From: Pseudoxanthomonas mexicana
GTDB lineage: Bacteria > Pseudomonadota > Gammaproteobacteria > Xanthomonadales > Xanthomonadaceae
Assembly: GCF_010093385.1 (NCBI RefSeq)
Contig: NZ_PDWV01000002.1
Location: forward strand, 62,001-126,000
DNA: 64,000 nt
Direction of reading: 5' to 3'
A program made the translations under genes and the position numbers. Below are positions 41,272 through 55,547 of the stretch, one piece after another. The notes under the pieces were generated by a model, which was given only the letters and a program-made list of their open reading frames with translations, was not told where the DNA came from and ran no database searches. How positions within the stretch are numbered: the first letter of the stretch is position 1; every line of letters begins with the position of its first letter.

Positions 41272-42582
41272 ATGTTCGGCTACTACTTTTCCCTCGCGCT
41301 GCGCAGCTTCAAGCGCAACAAGGCGCTGACCTTCCTGATGGTGCTGGCGATCGCGCTGGGCATCGGCGCCAGTATGACCACGCTGACCGTGTTCTATGTG
41401 CTGTCCGGCGATCCCATCCCGCAGAAGAGCGACAAGCTGTTCTACCCCCGCATCGACCCGCGCTCGGCGAATGGCTTCACCCCCGGCGACGAGCCGGAGG
41501 ACCAGTTCACCCGCTACGATGCCGAACGCATGCTGCGCGACAGGAAGGGCGACCGGCAGGCCTTCATGACCGGTGGCGCTTCTTCGATCGAGGCCGAAGA
41601 CGGCAGGATCGAACCCTTCCGCATCGATTCGCGCTACACCACGGCCGATTTCTTCCCGATGTTCGATGTGCCGTTCCGCTACGGCAACGGCTGGTCGGCG
41701 GCGGATGACGAATCGCGTGCACGCGTCGCCGTCATCTCCAAGGCGCTGAACGAAAAGCTGTTCGGCGGCGCCAACAGCGTGGGCCGCGAGATCAAGGCCT
41801 CCGGCGCGACGTTCCGCGTGATTGGCGTGCTGGACGAGTGGCGGCCGGCTCCCAAGTTCTACGACATGACCCAGGACCGCTTCACCGAGGTGGAGCAGCT
41901 CTTCGTGCCGTTCTGGACGTCGCGCGCGCTGAAGATGGGCACCCAGGGCAACATGAACTGCTGGGGCGACTCCAGTGCGGAAGAAGAGGGCTCGCAGGGT
42001 CCGAATGCGCCGTGCTCGTGGCTGCAGTACTGGGTCGAGCTGGGCACGCCTGAGAAGGTCGAGGCCTACAAGCAGTACCTGAAGAACTATTCCGACCAGC
42101 AGCGTGCAGCGGGCCGTTTCGAGCGCCCGACCAACGTGGACCTGCACAACGTCATGCAGTGGCTGGACAAGCAGGGCGCGGTGCCCAGCGACGTCCGCCT
42201 GCAGGTATGGCTGGCGTTCGGCTTCCTGGCGGTCTGCCTGCTCAACACCGTGGGACTGCTGCTGGCGAAGTTCCTGGGCCGCGCGTCGCAGATCGGCGTG
42301 CGGCGCGCCCTGGGTGCGACGCGCAAGGCCATCTTCGCGCAGTGCCTGGTGGAAGCGGGCACGGTCGGCCTGGTCGGCGGCGTGCTCGGCCTGGTGCTGG
42401 CCTGGCTGGGCTTGCTGGCCGTTCGCCAGCAGCCCGCCGGCTATGCCGACCTCGCGCACATGGATCTGAAGATGCTGCTGGCCACCTTCGCGCTGGCGAT
42501 CGTCGCCAGTCTGCTCGCCGGCATGCTGCCCGCGTGGCGCGCCATGCAGGTGACGCCCGCGATCCAGCTCAAGAGCCAGTGA
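41272..42582 (+). CDS. MacB/FtsX-like permease 1 of ABC exporter
   Basis: This is a 436-residue type VII-like ABC permease: one N-terminal transmembrane helix (about 20-45, LTFLMVLAIALGIGASMTT), a large periplasmic domain (about 50-300) and three C-terminal helices with the FtsX pattern GRASQIGVRRALGATRKAIF. The ATG at 41272 was chosen because it follows GGAG and starts at the expected cytoplasmic MFGYYFSLALRSFKRN. The substrate is unknown. Confidence 0.87.
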   Translation: MFGYYFSLALRSFKRNKALTFLMVLAIALGIGASMTTLTVFYVLSGDPIPQKSDKLFYPRIDPRSANGFTPGDEPEDQFTRYDAERMLRDRKGDRQAFMTGGASSIEAEDGRIEPFRIDSRYTTADFFPMFDVPFRYGNGWSAADDESRARVAVISKALNEKLFGGANSVGREIKASGATFRVIGVLDEWRPAPKFYDMTQDRFTEVEQLFVPFWTSRALKMGTQGNMNCWGDSSAEEEGSQGPNAPCSWLQYWVELGTPEKVEAYKQYLKNYSDQQRAAGRFERPTNVDLHNVMQWLDKQGAVPSDVRLQVWLAFGFLAVCLLNTVGLLLAKFLGRASQIGVRRALGATRKAIFAQCLVEAGTVGLVGGVLGLVLAWLGLLAVRQQPAGYADLAHMDLKMLLATFALAIVASLLAGMLPAWRAMQVTPAIQLKSQ

Positions 42583-42605
42583 CCCATCCATCCAAGAGGC
42601 ACGTC

Positions 42606-43829
42606 ATGGACATCCGCCCCATTCTCTCCACCCTGGCCCGCCACAAGACGGCCGCCGCGCTGATCGTGCTGGAAGTGGCGCTGTCGTGCGCCATCATCTG
42701 CAACGCGGTCTTCCTCATCACCCAGCGCCTGGAGCGCATCGACCGCCCCACCGGCATGGCGAACGAGGAGATCGTGCGCATCAGCATGGGCAACCTCGGC
42801 GACAACCCCGAGGCCGACGCGCTGGTGAAGCAGGACGTCGCCAGCCTGCGTGCGCTGCCGGGCGTGAAGGCCGCAGGCAGCATCAACCACGTGCCGTTCG
42901 ACAACTCGTCGTGGAACAGCTCCATCCAGCTCGCTCCCGAGCAGGAACGTCCCAGCGCGCAGGCCAACATCTACCTGGGCGACGCCGTGGTGGAAACGCT
43001 GGGCCTGAAGCTGGCTGAAGGTCGCGACTTCAACCCGGACGAGTATTCCAACTGGACCGAGATGAACAAGCAGAACGCCCGGGGGAACCTGCCCGCGGTG
43101 ATCCTGAGCCGCGATTTGGCGGAGAAGCTGTTCCCGGGCGAGAGCGCCATCGGCAAGAACATCTATTCGTGGAATGCCGACAACACGCCGCACCGTGTGG
43201 TCGGCGTGGTCGATCGGTTGATCCGCACCAACGACAACGGTGGTCCTGCCGAAGCCGGTTACACGATGATCCTGCCGGCCAGGGATCTCACCATGGGCAC
43301 CTTCGTCCTGCGCACCGCACCGGAGCGTCGCACGGAGGTGCTGAAGGCGGCGCTGGCGACACTGGAGAAGAACAGCGCCCGTCGGCTCGTGCTTCGCGAC
43401 GGCACGTTCGAGGACATCAAGCAAAACTACTATCGCGGCGACCGCGCGATGGCCTGGCTGCTGCTGACCGTGATCGTCTCGCTGCTGGTCGTCACCGCGC
43501 TGGGCATCGTGGGCCTGGCCAGCTTCTGGGTACAGCAGCGCACCAAGCAGATCGGCATCCGTCGTGCGCTGGGCGCGACCAAGGGCCAGATCCTGCGCTA
43601 CTTCCAGACCGAGAACTTCCTGCTGGCCACGCTGGGTATCGTCATCGGCATGATCCTGGCCTACGGCATCAACCAGATGCTGATGGGCAAGTACGAACGG
43701 CCGCGCCTGCCGCTGCTCTACTTGCCGATCGGGGCCGTGCTGCTGTGGCTGCTGGGCCAGGCGGCCGTGTACGGTCCGGCCCGTAAGGCCGCCTCGGTGC
43801 CGCCGGCGGTCGCCACCCGCACCGCCTGA
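42606..43829 (+). CDS. MacB/FtsX-like permease 2 of ABC exporter
   Basis: This is a 407-residue paralogue of the preceding permease: N-terminal helix (about 17-40), periplasmic domain (MacB_PCD-like, about 45-280) and three C-terminal helices with QQRTKQIGIRRALGATKGQILRYF. Permeases 1 and 2 could form a heterodimer with a dimer of the shared ATPase. It begins 23 bases after permease 1. Confidence 0.87.
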   Translation: MDIRPILSTLARHKTAAALIVLEVALSCAIICNAVFLITQRLERIDRPTGMANEEIVRISMGNLGDNPEADALVKQDVASLRALPGVKAAGSINHVPFDNSSWNSSIQLAPEQERPSAQANIYLGDAVVETLGLKLAEGRDFNPDEYSNWTEMNKQNARGNLPAVILSRDLAEKLFPGESAIGKNIYSWNADNTPHRVVGVVDRLIRTNDNGGPAEAGYTMILPARDLTMGTFVLRTAPERRTEVLKAALATLEKNSARRLVLRDGTFEDIKQNYYRGDRAMAWLLLTVIVSLLVVTALGIVGLASFWVQQRTKQIGIRRALGATKGQILRYFQTENFLLATLGIVIGMILAYGINQMLMGKYERPRLPLLYLPIGAVLLWLLGQAAVYGPARKAASVPPAVATRTA

Positions 43830-43886
43830 GCCTTGCGCTCCCTGCCGCGCACGCCCCGCCGGCGTGCGCGGCCCCTCGGGGTTTCC

Positions 43887-45089
43887 ATGTCTTCCTTCCT
43901 GCTGCTGGGACGCCACCATGCGGGCATCGGGTGGATCGCGCTGCAACTGGCGATCGGCGTGGTGCTGTGCCTGCAGGCGTGGCAGGCGCTCGTCGGGCTG
44001 CATGTTGCGCGTACCACACCCGACGGGATCGACGACACCGGCCTGCTGCTGGTGCCGTGGATGCAGATGGCGCCGGCATCGGATCCGGGCGTGGCCGATG
44101 TGCTTGGCCGGTTGCGCAACGTCCCGGGCGTGCTGTCGGCCACCGCGGCCAACCAGGCGCCATATGACGCCACCGCGTGGAGCGTGCAGGTCTGGACCGC
44201 GACGCATCCCGCAACGAAGCACGTCGTGTCGGTCTTCCTCGGCGACGAGGACTTCGCCTCCACACTCGGCATGGCGACGTCCGCAGGGCGACATTTCATG
44301 ACAGATGAATTCCGCGACTACCGTGGCGACCAGACCGATCTGCAGGCGGGCACCCAATCTGTCCTCGTGTCCTCGGCTCTGGCCTCCCGGCTCTACGGCA
44401 GATCGGATCCGCTTGGGCGCCCCTTGCTGATGGCCCCGGGCGCGCGGCTGCGCGTGGTCGGTGTGTTCGAGCGCCTGCCTCCACCGGCGGGCGCCCGCGA
44501 TACGGGTGACCTGGCCGTGGTGCTGCCGGTGCGGATGTCGCGGGCAGCAGACGCCCGATTCATCGTCCGCCATGCAGCCGATCCGGAGAGCGTCGCAACG
44601 CGCATCCGGGCCGCGCTGGCGGCAGCGCATCCCTCCGTCGTGGTGGCCCATCCCGTGGACATGGCCGCGCTGCGCGAAGCGTCCCTGCATGCGCCGCGAT
44701 CCCGCGCATGGTGGTGGTCGGGCGCCTGCATCGCATGGTGGCTCTCGACACTGGGCCTGCTGATGCTAGGCGGACAGCGCTGGGTGCAGGAACATGCACG
44801 GGAATTCAGCCTGCGCCGCGCGGCTGGCGCCACCGGCCGCCAACTCGCGCGACGGTTGCGTCTCGAGTACCTCGGCCTGGCCTGCGCGGCGGCGTCGGTC
44901 GGGCTGGCGGGTGGACAATGGCTGTTGCCCCATCTTGTGCGCGGGTCTGCCCCGCCCTCGCACGGGGCCCTGGTGGCCGCTGCCGCGTGGGCGATGCTGG
45001 CCGTGCAGCTGGCCGCCGCATGGCCGGCCCATCTGGCCCGCCGCATTCCGCCGCACCTCGTGAGCCGCACCCCTTCGGTTAGGCTATAG
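43887..45089 (+). CDS. Divergent FtsX-like permease 3 of ABC exporter
   Basis: This is a 400-residue protein with the same outline (N-terminal helix about 12-35, periplasmic domain, three C-terminal helices, FSLRRAAGATGRQLARRL), but with much weaker conservation than permeases 1 and 2. The ATG at 43887 was chosen; a TTG at 43833 is in frame but has no family support. The ribosome-binding site is poor. It ends three bases before the response-regulator gene. It may be an accessory or decaying paralogue. Confidence 0.78.
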   Translation: MSSFLLLGRHHAGIGWIALQLAIGVVLCLQAWQALVGLHVARTTPDGIDDTGLLLVPWMQMAPASDPGVADVLGRLRNVPGVLSATAANQAPYDATAWSVQVWTATHPATKHVVSVFLGDEDFASTLGMATSAGRHFMTDEFRDYRGDQTDLQAGTQSVLVSSALASRLYGRSDPLGRPLLMAPGARLRVVGVFERLPPPAGARDTGDLAVVLPVRMSRAADARFIVRHAADPESVATRIRAALAAAHPSVVVAHPVDMAALREASLHAPRSRAWWWSGACIAWWLSTLGLLMLGGQRWVQEHAREFSLRRAAGATGRQLARRLRLEYLGLACAAASVGLAGGQWLLPHLVRGSAPPSHGALVAAAAWAMLAVQLAAAWPAHLARRIPPHLVSRTPSVRL

Positions 45090-45092
45090 CGC

Positions 45093-46426
<1,334 letters not shown>

Positions 46427-46430
<4 letters not shown>

Positions 46431-47764
46431 TCCGCCGCTCGCTCGCCGGCCGCGTACTGTCCTGGCTGCTGCCGCTACTGGCGGTGGCGCTGGTGCTGCC
46501 GGTCGCCCTGTCGCATGCGCTGCAGGACGACGTGCTGGCTGTGCTGCTGTCGGCGATCATCGTGCTGCCGCTGGCGGCCTGGGCGATCCATCGCGGCCTG
46601 CGCAGCACACGATCGCTGTTCCGCGCGTTGTCCGGCAGCGTCAACAGCTACCGCGACGGCGAATACAACTTCGGCATCCACTGGCAGGGCAGCGACGAAC
46701 TCGCCGAGCTCGTGCGTTCGCACGCCGCCCTGGGCGAAGTCCTGCGCGAGCAGCGGCAGACGCTGGTGCAACGCGAACTGCTGCTCGACACGATGGTGCA
46801 GAACACCCCCGTGGCGATGCTGCTGGTGGCGCCCGGGGGCGACGGCGTGCGGCGCGTCGTGTTCGCCAACGTCGCCGCACGCAAGCTGCTGCACGGCGGC
46901 TGGAAACTGGAAGGCCAGGACTACGACAGCCTGCTGTCCGCCTCGCCGGTGGAGATGCGCGAGGCGCTGGCCCGCAGCGGCGACAGCCTGTTCGCCATCG
47001 GAAGCGAGGAGGAAGACGGCGAGGAGCAGGTCTACCACCTGGCCCGCCGCAATTTCCGGCTCAACGGATGCCCGCACGAACTGCTGCTGCTGCGCTTGCT
47101 GACCAACGAACTGCGCCGGCAGGAAGTGATGACGTGGAAGAAGGTGATCCGCGTGATCAGCCACGAGCTCAACAACTCGCTGGCACCCGTGGCGTCGCTG
47201 GCGCACTCCGGCGCGGAACTCGTCCGGCGCGGCAAGCATGAGCGGCTGGAGGAGGTCTTCGGCACCATCGAGGATCGCGCACGCCATCTGGAAGGCTTCA
47301 TCCGCGGCTATGCGCGTTTCGCCAAGCTGCCCCAACCGCAGCTGCAGACGGTGCGCTGGCGCGGCTTCCTGGAGGGACTGCGGCGCCAGATCGGCTTTGA
47401 GCTGGAGATGCGCGATGCCGACGTCGAAGGCCGCATCGATCTGGCGCAGATCGAGCAGGCGCTGCTGAACCTGCTGAAGAATGCGCACGAGTCAGGCACC
47501 TCCGCCGACGGCGTGTCCGTGCGCGTCAGCCGTCTGCCGGGCTGGGTGCGCATCGAGGTGATGGACCGCGGCACCGGCATGAACGACGCGGTACTGCAGA
47601 ACGCGCTGGTGCCGTTCTATTCCACCAAGCGCAACGGCACCGGCCTGGGGCTGGCGCTGACACGCGAGATCATCGAAGCGCACGGCGGCCGCCTGTCGCT
47701 GCACAACCGCGATGGCGGCGGCCTGTGCGTGGCGATCCAGTTGCCGGACGCGCCGGCGGCGTAA
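46427..47764 (+). CDS. Membrane sensor histidine kinase, NtrY-like
   Basis: This is a 445-residue kinase: two N-terminal transmembrane helices (about 10-32 and 38-55) with almost no periplasmic loop, a HAMP/PAS-like region (60-230), phospho-acceptor His246 (VISHELNNSLAP) and a catalytic domain with N box LLNLLKNAHES, G1 VMDRGTGMND and G2 GTGLGLAL. Lack of a periplasmic sensor suggests it senses a membrane or cytoplasmic signal, or the transporter itself. The HELNNSLAP motif is like that of NtrY kinases. It is the last gene of the exporter cluster. Confidence 0.9.
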
Positions 47765-47784
47765 TGGCGGGCATCTAGTGTCCG

Positions 47785-48444
47785 CTACGTCGATGATTCC
47801 GTACCGTTGCGACCGTTGTACCTCCACCTCCTTTCACTCAGCCAGAGCGAAGGTTCGGTGGTGCTGCCGCAGCGTTCCTTGAGCAGCCTAATCCACATAT
47901 CGCGACGTGCGACTGCGCCAGCGAACAGGCTCCCCTTGTGAATTAACAGCAGTTCCGCCCTCCGCACCTTCAACACGTCGACCGAGAGCAGGGCATGTGA
48001 TACGCGCATCCAGAAGGCTTCTCGTCCAATCCTGTGCATTGCTCTGCACATCGCCGCGAATTCCCGCTTGATTGGCCGATCCAGGTAGCCGAGCGCAGCT
48101 CGCTCCAATCGCGACCGCGCAAGATCGGAAAGTGGACAGTGCACCAGCCATCGCCAGAGGTACTCCTTGAGATAGCCCGAACGGAAATGGATCGGGTCTG
48201 CAAGCAAGAAAGTGACCGCCGTCTCCAGCGCATGGGGATCATGCTGCCTGACGCGATTAAATACGGCGCATCCACCGGGATACATCAACGAGTCGAAGCG
48301 CTCATGAAACTCGCGACAGGCTTCCAGATGCTTATCGAGGGACGCCGGATCGGATGCCCGACGACCACGCGACGCGACATGGATCCGCTCGCTCAACCTG
48401 TTGAGCTCTTCCGAGTTCCTGAGGATGTGCTTGGAGCTGACCAT
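47785..48444 (-). CDS. Orphan hypothetical protein, 219 residues
   Basis: I do not recognise this protein. It is basic and helical, rich in Arg, His, Cys and Trp (LKEYLWRWLVHCPLSDLARSRLERAALGYLDRP), with no signal peptide or membrane helix. Its base composition is visibly less GC-rich than its neighbours and codon choice is relaxed, suggesting recent acquisition. It lies 13 bases downstream of glmU on the same strand and converges on the histidine-kinase gene. No mobile-element gene is adjacent. Confidence 0.6.
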   Translation of the reverse strand: MVSSKHILRNSEELNRLSERIHVASRGRRASDPASLDKHLEACREFHERFDSLMYPGGCAVFNRVRQHDPHALETAVTFLLADPIHFRSGYLKEYLWRWLVHCPLSDLARSRLERAALGYLDRPIKREFAAMCRAMHRIGREAFWMRVSHALLSVDVLKVRRAELLLIHKGSLFAGAVARRDMWIRLLKERCGSTTEPSLWLSERRWRYNGRNGTESST

Positions 48445-48457
48445 GCCAATGCGACGG

Positions 48458-49819
48458 CTATTTCTTCATCGGCCGCTGCCAACCCTCGACCGTCATCTGG
48501 CGCGCGCGCGCGACCGTCAGCTTGTCGGCCGGCGCGTTCTTCGAGATCACCGAACCGGCGCCGATCGTCGCGCCATCGGCCAGCGTCACCGGCGCGACCA
48601 GGGACGAGTTCGAGCCGACGAACACGCGGTCGCCGATCGTCGTGGTGGACTTGTTCACGCCGTCGTAGTTGCAGGTGATGGTACCGGCGCCGATGTTGGT
48701 GCCCGTGCCGATGACGGCGTCACCGAGATACGTCAGATGGTTCGCCTTGCTGCCCGTACCGATGCGCGCGTTCTTCGTCTCGACGAAGTTGCCCACGTGC
48801 ACGCCATCAGCGAGGACGGTGCCCGGGCGCAGCCGCGCATAGGGACCGATCAGCGCCGCGCCTTCGCTGACGACGCCCTCCAGGTCACAGTGCGCGCGTA
48901 CCTGCGTGCCCGCGGCGAGGGTCACGTCCTTCAGGCGGGTGAACGGGCCGATGACCACGCCATCGCCCAGTTCCACCCTGCCTTCCAGCACCACGTCGAC
49001 ATCGATCTGCACGTCGCGACCGACGGTCACCGTGCCGCGCTGGTCGAAGCGCGCCGGGTCGACCAGGCGTGCGCCCTGCACGCACAGCGCACGCGCGGCG
49101 CGCAGCTGATAGGCGCGCTCGAGCTGCGAGAGCTGCCACGGATCGTTGGCGCCCTCGGCCTCGATGGGCTCGCCGACCAGCACCATTTCCGCCGGGGTGA
49201 ATTCCTCGGCCGCCATCGCGAAGACGTCGGTCAGGTAGTACTCACCCTGCGCATTCGCGTTGGACAGGCGGGCCAGCCAGCCCTTCAGCGCGCTGCCATC
49301 GGCGGCGATGATGCCCGTGTTGATGGTGCGGATGCGGCGCTGCTCCTCGTCGGCGTCCTTGTGCTCGACGATGGCGGCCACGCGGCCAGCCTCATCGCGC
49401 ACGATGCGTCCGTAACCGGAGGGATCGGCGGGTTCCGCGACCAGCACCGCCAAGCGGCCCGGCGCGTCCAGCAGGCGTTGCAGCGTCTCGCTGCGGGTCA
49501 GGGGAACATCGCCGTACAGCACAAGCACGCGTGCGCCGTCCGGCACGTCCGGCATCGCCTGCATGACGGCGTGGCCCGTGCCGAGCTGCTGCGCCTGATG
49601 CGCCCAGTGCAGGTCCGCCTGGTCGGCGAAGGCCGCTTGCACCTGGTCGCCGCCGTGGCCGTAGACCACGTGCACGCCCGCCGGCGACAGCGCGCGCGCC
49701 GCTTCGATCACGTGCGCCAGCATCGGCCGCCCGGCGATGGGCTGCAGCACCTTGGGCAGCGCGGACTTCATGCGCTTGCCCTCACCGGCGGCGAGGATGA
49801 CGACGTGGAGTGGTTTCAT
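48458..49819 (-). CDS. glmU: Bifunctional GlcN-1-P acetyltransferase / GlcNAc-1-P uridyltransferase GlmU
   Basis: GlmU makes UDP-N-acetylglucosamine in two steps. The 453-residue product has an N-terminal nucleotidyltransferase domain ([19 protein letters not shown] at about 8-26; [17 protein letters not shown]) and a C-terminal left-handed beta-helix with hexapeptide repeats (about 250-440; [57 protein letters not shown]). The length is normal. It is downstream of the atp operon, as commonly seen in gammaproteobacteria, but a GtrA-like gene on the opposite strand lies in between. Confidence 0.96.
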   Translation of the reverse strand: MKPLHVVILAAGEGKRMKSALPKVLQPIAGRPMLAHVIEAARALSPAGVHVVYGHGGDQVQAAFADQADLHWAHQAQQLGTGHAVMQAMPDVPDGARVLVLYGDVPLTRSETLQRLLDAPGRLAVLVAEPADPSGYGRIVRDEAGRVAAIVEHKDADEEQRRIRTINTGIIAADGSALKGWLARLSNANAQGEYYLTDVFAMAAEEFTPAEMVLVGEPIEAEGANDPWQLSQLERAYQLRAARALCVQGARLVDPARFDQRGTVTVGRDVQIDVDVVLEGRVELGDGVVIGPFTRLKDVTLAAGTQVRAHCDLEGVVSEGAALIGPYARLRPGTVLADGVHVGNFVETKNARIGTGSKANHLTYLGDAVIGTGTNIGAGTITCNYDGVNKSTTTIGDRVFVGSNSSLVAPVTLADGATIGAGSVISKNAPADKLTVARARQMTVEGWQRPMKK

Positions 49820-49940
49820 GTGACGTGTCCTTGTGGCTGTGCGGCGTCGCGATGTCGTCGCATGGTAACAATTCCCCCTTCAACGCAGATCGTGCCCGCG
49901 AGGTGCCATCGGCCCTCACCCCGGCAGGTACCATGCACGC

Positions 49941-50345
49941 ATGAACCCTTCCTCTCCACGCCAGCTGCTGTTCCGCCAAGGCGGCAGCTTCATCGCCATC
50001 GGCCTGGCACAGTTGCTGTTGGACTGGCTGGTCTTCGTCGGATTGACCGCGCTCGGTGTGCCGGCAGCGTCCGGCAACCTGGCCGGGCGCATCAGTGGCG
50101 CGCTGCTCGGCTTCTGGTTGAACGGGCGCGTGACGTTCGCGCGGTCGGGCGAGGTTCGACTGGGCTGGTGGCGTTTCGTGAAGTTCCTGCTGGTCTGGAT
50201 ACCGCTGACCGTCATCAGCACGCTGGCCGTCACCTGGGTCGCGGGGTCGCTGGGGCTGGCACACGCCTGGCTGGCCAAGCCCCTGGTGGAGGGTGCATTG
50301 GCCGTGGTCGCGTTCTTCCTGTGGCGGCACGTGGTCTACCGCTGA
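49941..50345 (+). CDS. GtrA-family membrane protein
   Basis: This is a 134-residue inner-membrane protein with four transmembrane helices and the GtrA pattern (LLFRQGGSFIAIGLAQLLLDWLVFVGL, NLAGRISGALLGFWLNGRVTF, KPLVEGALAVVAFFLWRHVVYR). GtrA proteins are thought to flip or help move lipid-linked sugars for surface polysaccharides. It is a single gene between the glmU and atpC ends. No glycosyltransferase is adjacent, so the substrate is unknown. Confidence 0.85.
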   Translation: MNPSSPRQLLFRQGGSFIAIGLAQLLLDWLVFVGLTALGVPAASGNLAGRISGALLGFWLNGRVTFARSGEVRLGWWRFVKFLLVWIPLTVISTLAVTWVAGSLGLAHAWLAKPLVEGALAVVAFFLWRHVVYR

Positions 50346-50355
50346 TCGACCCCGT

Positions 50356-50458
50356 GTAGCGTGCGCCATGCGCACGATGCCTTGACTGGGTCGCGGTGCG
50401 CCAGGGGACGCCGAGCGCGAGGTTGGTATCGCCAGGTCGTGCGCATGGCGCACGCTAC
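50356..50458. repeat. REPIN: inverted pair of GTAGCGTGCGC palindromes
   Basis: Unit 50356-50376 starts GTAGCGTGCGCCATGCG and its reverse complement is at 50438-50458 (ends CGCACGCTAC). Each unit is internally palindromic (CGTGCG-C..G-CGCACG). The pair lies between the convergent GtrA-like gene and atpC, just outside the atp terminator. This is a third GTAG-headed REP family in the window. Confidence 0.85.
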
Positions 50459-50461
50459 GAA

Positions 50462-50489
50462 ACAAAAACGCCGGCACTGGGCCGGCGTT
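50462..50489 (-). terminator. Intrinsic terminator of the atp operon
   Basis: On the minus strand a 9-base stem AACGCCGGC/GCCGGCGTT (50481-50489 with 50467-50475) and a 5-base loop are followed by TTTGTTT. It lies 26 bases after the atpC stop codon. Confidence 0.85.
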
Positions 50490-50514
50490 GTCGATGGTGC
50501 GGAAGCGATAGACC

Positions 50515-50937
50515 TCAGTGCTTGAGGTTCTTGCGCAGGCGCTCCAGCGCGCTGAGCTGGGCGATGCTCATGGCCAGCTGGGCCTGGGCTTCTTCCACGC
50601 TCATCTTCGGGTCCTTGTGGGACAGCACGCGCTCGGCTTCTTCCTTCGCCTTGCGCACCTGCGCCTCGTCGATGTCCGACGCGCGCACGGCGGTGTCGGC
50701 CAGCACGGTGACGACCTGCGGCTGCACTTCGAGGATGCCGCCGGAGATGGCGAAGTCCAGCTGCTCGCCGCTGGCCAGCGTCACCACCACCTTGCCCGGC
50801 TTCAGGCGGGTGATCAGCGGCGCATGCTTCGGCGCGATGCCCAGCTCGCCCAGTTCGCCGGTGGCGACGACCAGGGTGGCTTCACCGTGGAAGATCTCCT
50901 GCTCGGCGCTGACGATGTCGCAACGGATGGTGCTCAT
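50515..50937 (-). CDS. atpC: F1Fo ATP synthase epsilon subunit
   Basis: The 140-residue epsilon subunit is part of the F1 central stalk and regulates ATP hydrolysis. The N-terminal beta-sandwich ([42 protein letters not shown]) and two C-terminal helices ([31 protein letters not shown]) are both present. It is the last gene of the atp operon. The spacer to atpD contains a REPIN. Confidence 0.95.
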   Translation of the reverse strand: MSTIRCDIVSAEQEIFHGEATLVVATGELGELGIAPKHAPLITRLKPGKVVVTLASGEQLDFAISGGILEVQPQVVTVLADTAVRASDIDEAQVRKAKEEAERVLSHKDPKMSVEEAQAQLAMSIAQLSALERLRKNLKH

Positions 50938-50954
50938 GGAACTCTCTTTGCCGT

Positions 50955-51014
50955 GTAGGGCGGGCCTTGGCCCGCCGCCGGTTGCCGCGAAGGTGGGCCA
51001 GGGCCCACCCTACG
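50955..51014. repeat. REPIN between atpD and atpC
   Basis: Two GTGGGCC-family REP units face each other: 50955-50976 (GTAGGGCGGGCC...) and 50992-51014 (...GGCCCACCCTACG). One edge is three bases from the atpD stop codon and the other is 17 bases before the atpC start. The transcript should fold into two strong hairpins between the coding regions. Confidence 0.88.
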
Positions 51015-51017
51015 TGC

Positions 51018-52436
<1,419 letters not shown>

Positions 52437-52463
52437 CTAGATGAATTCTTGTGACTACGCGCG

Positions 52464-53327
52464 TCAGACTGCCGCCGCGCCGCCGACGATTTCGGAGATT
52501 TCCTGGGTGATCGCCGCCTGGCGGGCCTTGTTGTAGACCAGCTGCAGGGTACCGATGAGCTTGCTGGCGTTGTCGCTGGCGGCCTTCATGGCCACCATGC
52601 GCGCCGCATGCTCGGACGCGATGTTCTCCAGCACGGCCTGATACACCAGCGACTCGATGTAACGCGTGATCACGTGGTCGAGCACGGTCGCGGCATCGGG
52701 TTCGTAGATGTAGTCCCAGTCGTGGCGGGCGACCTGCGTTTCAGCGGCGGGAAGCGGCAGCAGCTGGTCGAACGCGGCGCGCTGGGTCATGGTGTTGACG
52801 AAGTCGTTGTAGACGACGAACACGCGGTCCAGCTTGCCTTCGGTGTAGGCGTCCAGCATCACTTTGATCACGCCGATCAGCTGGTCCAGCTTGGGCGTGT
52901 CGCCCAGGTGGGACACGCTGGCCAGCATGTTGACCTTGACCCGGCGGAAGTACACCGAAGCCTTCTGGCCGATGGTGACCACGTCGACCTCGACGCCCTT
53001 CTCGTTCCACTGGCGGATCTCGCCCAGCATCTTGCGGAACAGGTTGTTGTTCAGGCCGCCGGCCAGGCCGCGGTCGGACGACACGATGATGAAGCCGACG
53101 CGCTTGACGTCCTTGCGATCCACCATGAAGGGATGCTGGTAATCGGTATTGGCCTGGGCCAGGTGGCCGATCACCTGCTTCATCGCGCGCGCGTACGGAC
53201 GCGAGGTCTTCATGCGGTCCTGCGCCTTGCGGATCTTGGAGGCCGAGACCATCTCGAGCGCGCGCGTCACCTTGCGGGTGTTCTGCACGCTCTTGATCTT
53301 GGTTTTGATTTCGCGTCCGCCTGCCAT
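52464..53327 (-). CDS. atpG: F1Fo ATP synthase gamma subunit
   Basis: This is the 287-residue rotor shaft of F1. Terminal coiled-coil helices are seen in [23 protein letters not shown] (N-terminus) and [29 protein letters not shown] (C-terminus), with the Rossmann-like middle ([21 protein letters not shown]). Its start lies 24 bases after a REPIN that fills the spacer from atpA. Confidence 0.97.
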   Translation of the reverse strand: MAGGREIKTKIKSVQNTRKVTRALEMVSASKIRKAQDRMKTSRPYARAMKQVIGHLAQANTDYQHPFMVDRKDVKRVGFIIVSSDRGLAGGLNNNLFRKMLGEIRQWNEKGVEVDVVTIGQKASVYFRRVKVNMLASVSHLGDTPKLDQLIGVIKVMLDAYTEGKLDRVFVVYNDFVNTMTQRAAFDQLLPLPAAETQVARHDWDYIYEPDAATVLDHVITRYIESLVYQAVLENIASEHAARMVAMKAASDNASKLIGTLQLVYNKARQAAITQEISEIVGGAAAV

Positions 53328-53351
53328 GCTCTGCTCGCTTGATTCGTCTTC

Positions 53352-53407
53352 GTAGGGCGGGCCTGGCCCGCCGCCTTCACGAATGGTGGGCCGGGGCCCA
53401 CCCTACG
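53352..53407. repeat. REPIN between atpA and atpG
   Basis: GTGGGCC-family REP units at 53352-53373 and 53385-53407 face each other. The outer edge is one base from the atpA stop codon and the other is 24 bases before the atpG start. The arrangement is the same as in the atpD/atpC and aceF/lpd spacers. Confidence 0.88.
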
Positions 53408-53408
53408 C

Positions 53409-54956
<1,548 letters not shown>

Positions 54957-55002
54957 GGGTAAGTCCTGTGTGCCGGCTCGCGCGCGGCGGTTCAATGGGA
55001 AT

Positions 55003-55530
55003 TCAGTGCGTCAGCGCCGACTGCAGGCGCGCCAGCTTGCCTTTCAGCGAGCCGTCGATCACCACGCTGCCGGCATCGATCACGGCGCCGCCGATCAGCG
55101 AGGCGTCGATGGCCGTTTCGACCTCGACCTCGCGACCGAAGCGCTTCTTCAATGCCGCCTTGATCACGTCCAGCTCACCATCCGGCATCGCCGTGGCGGA
55201 GGTGACCTTCGCCTTCACGACGTGCTCGGCTTCGGCGCGCAGCTCCTCGAACAGGCCGGCGATTTCCGGCAGCTGCGGCAGGCGGCGCGCATCGGCGAGG
55301 ATGCCGAGGAAGCGGGTGAACGCCTCGCTGGCGCCTTCCGGCGACAGCAGCGACACCGCATCGGCGGGCAGCAGCTGCGGATTGGGCAGCAGCGCGGCCA
55401 CGCGCGGGTCCGCCGCGGCGTGCGCGGCGAAACCCAGCGCCTGCGACCAGGCGGCGAAGTTGCCTTCGTCGCGCGCCGTCGCGAAGGCGGCGCGGGCGTA
55501 GGGGCGGGCGACGGTCAGGGCCTGGCTCAT
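55003..55530 (-). CDS. atpH: F1Fo ATP synthase delta subunit
   Basis: This is the 175-residue peripheral-stalk subunit that joins F1 to the b dimer. The N-terminal helical domain ([19 protein letters not shown]) and C-terminal [32 protein letters not shown] are typical. It lies in the usual order after atpF, with a 17-base gap. Confidence 0.96.
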   Translation of the reverse strand: MSQALTVARPYARAAFATARDEGNFAAWSQALGFAAHAAADPRVAALLPNPQLLPADAVSLLSPEGASEAFTRFLGILADARRLPQLPEIAGLFEELRAEAEHVVKAKVTSATAMPDGELDVIKAALKKRFGREVEVETAIDASLIGGAVIDAGSVVIDGSLKGKLARLQSALTH

Positions 55531-55547
55531 CGATCAGCTCGTCCGGA

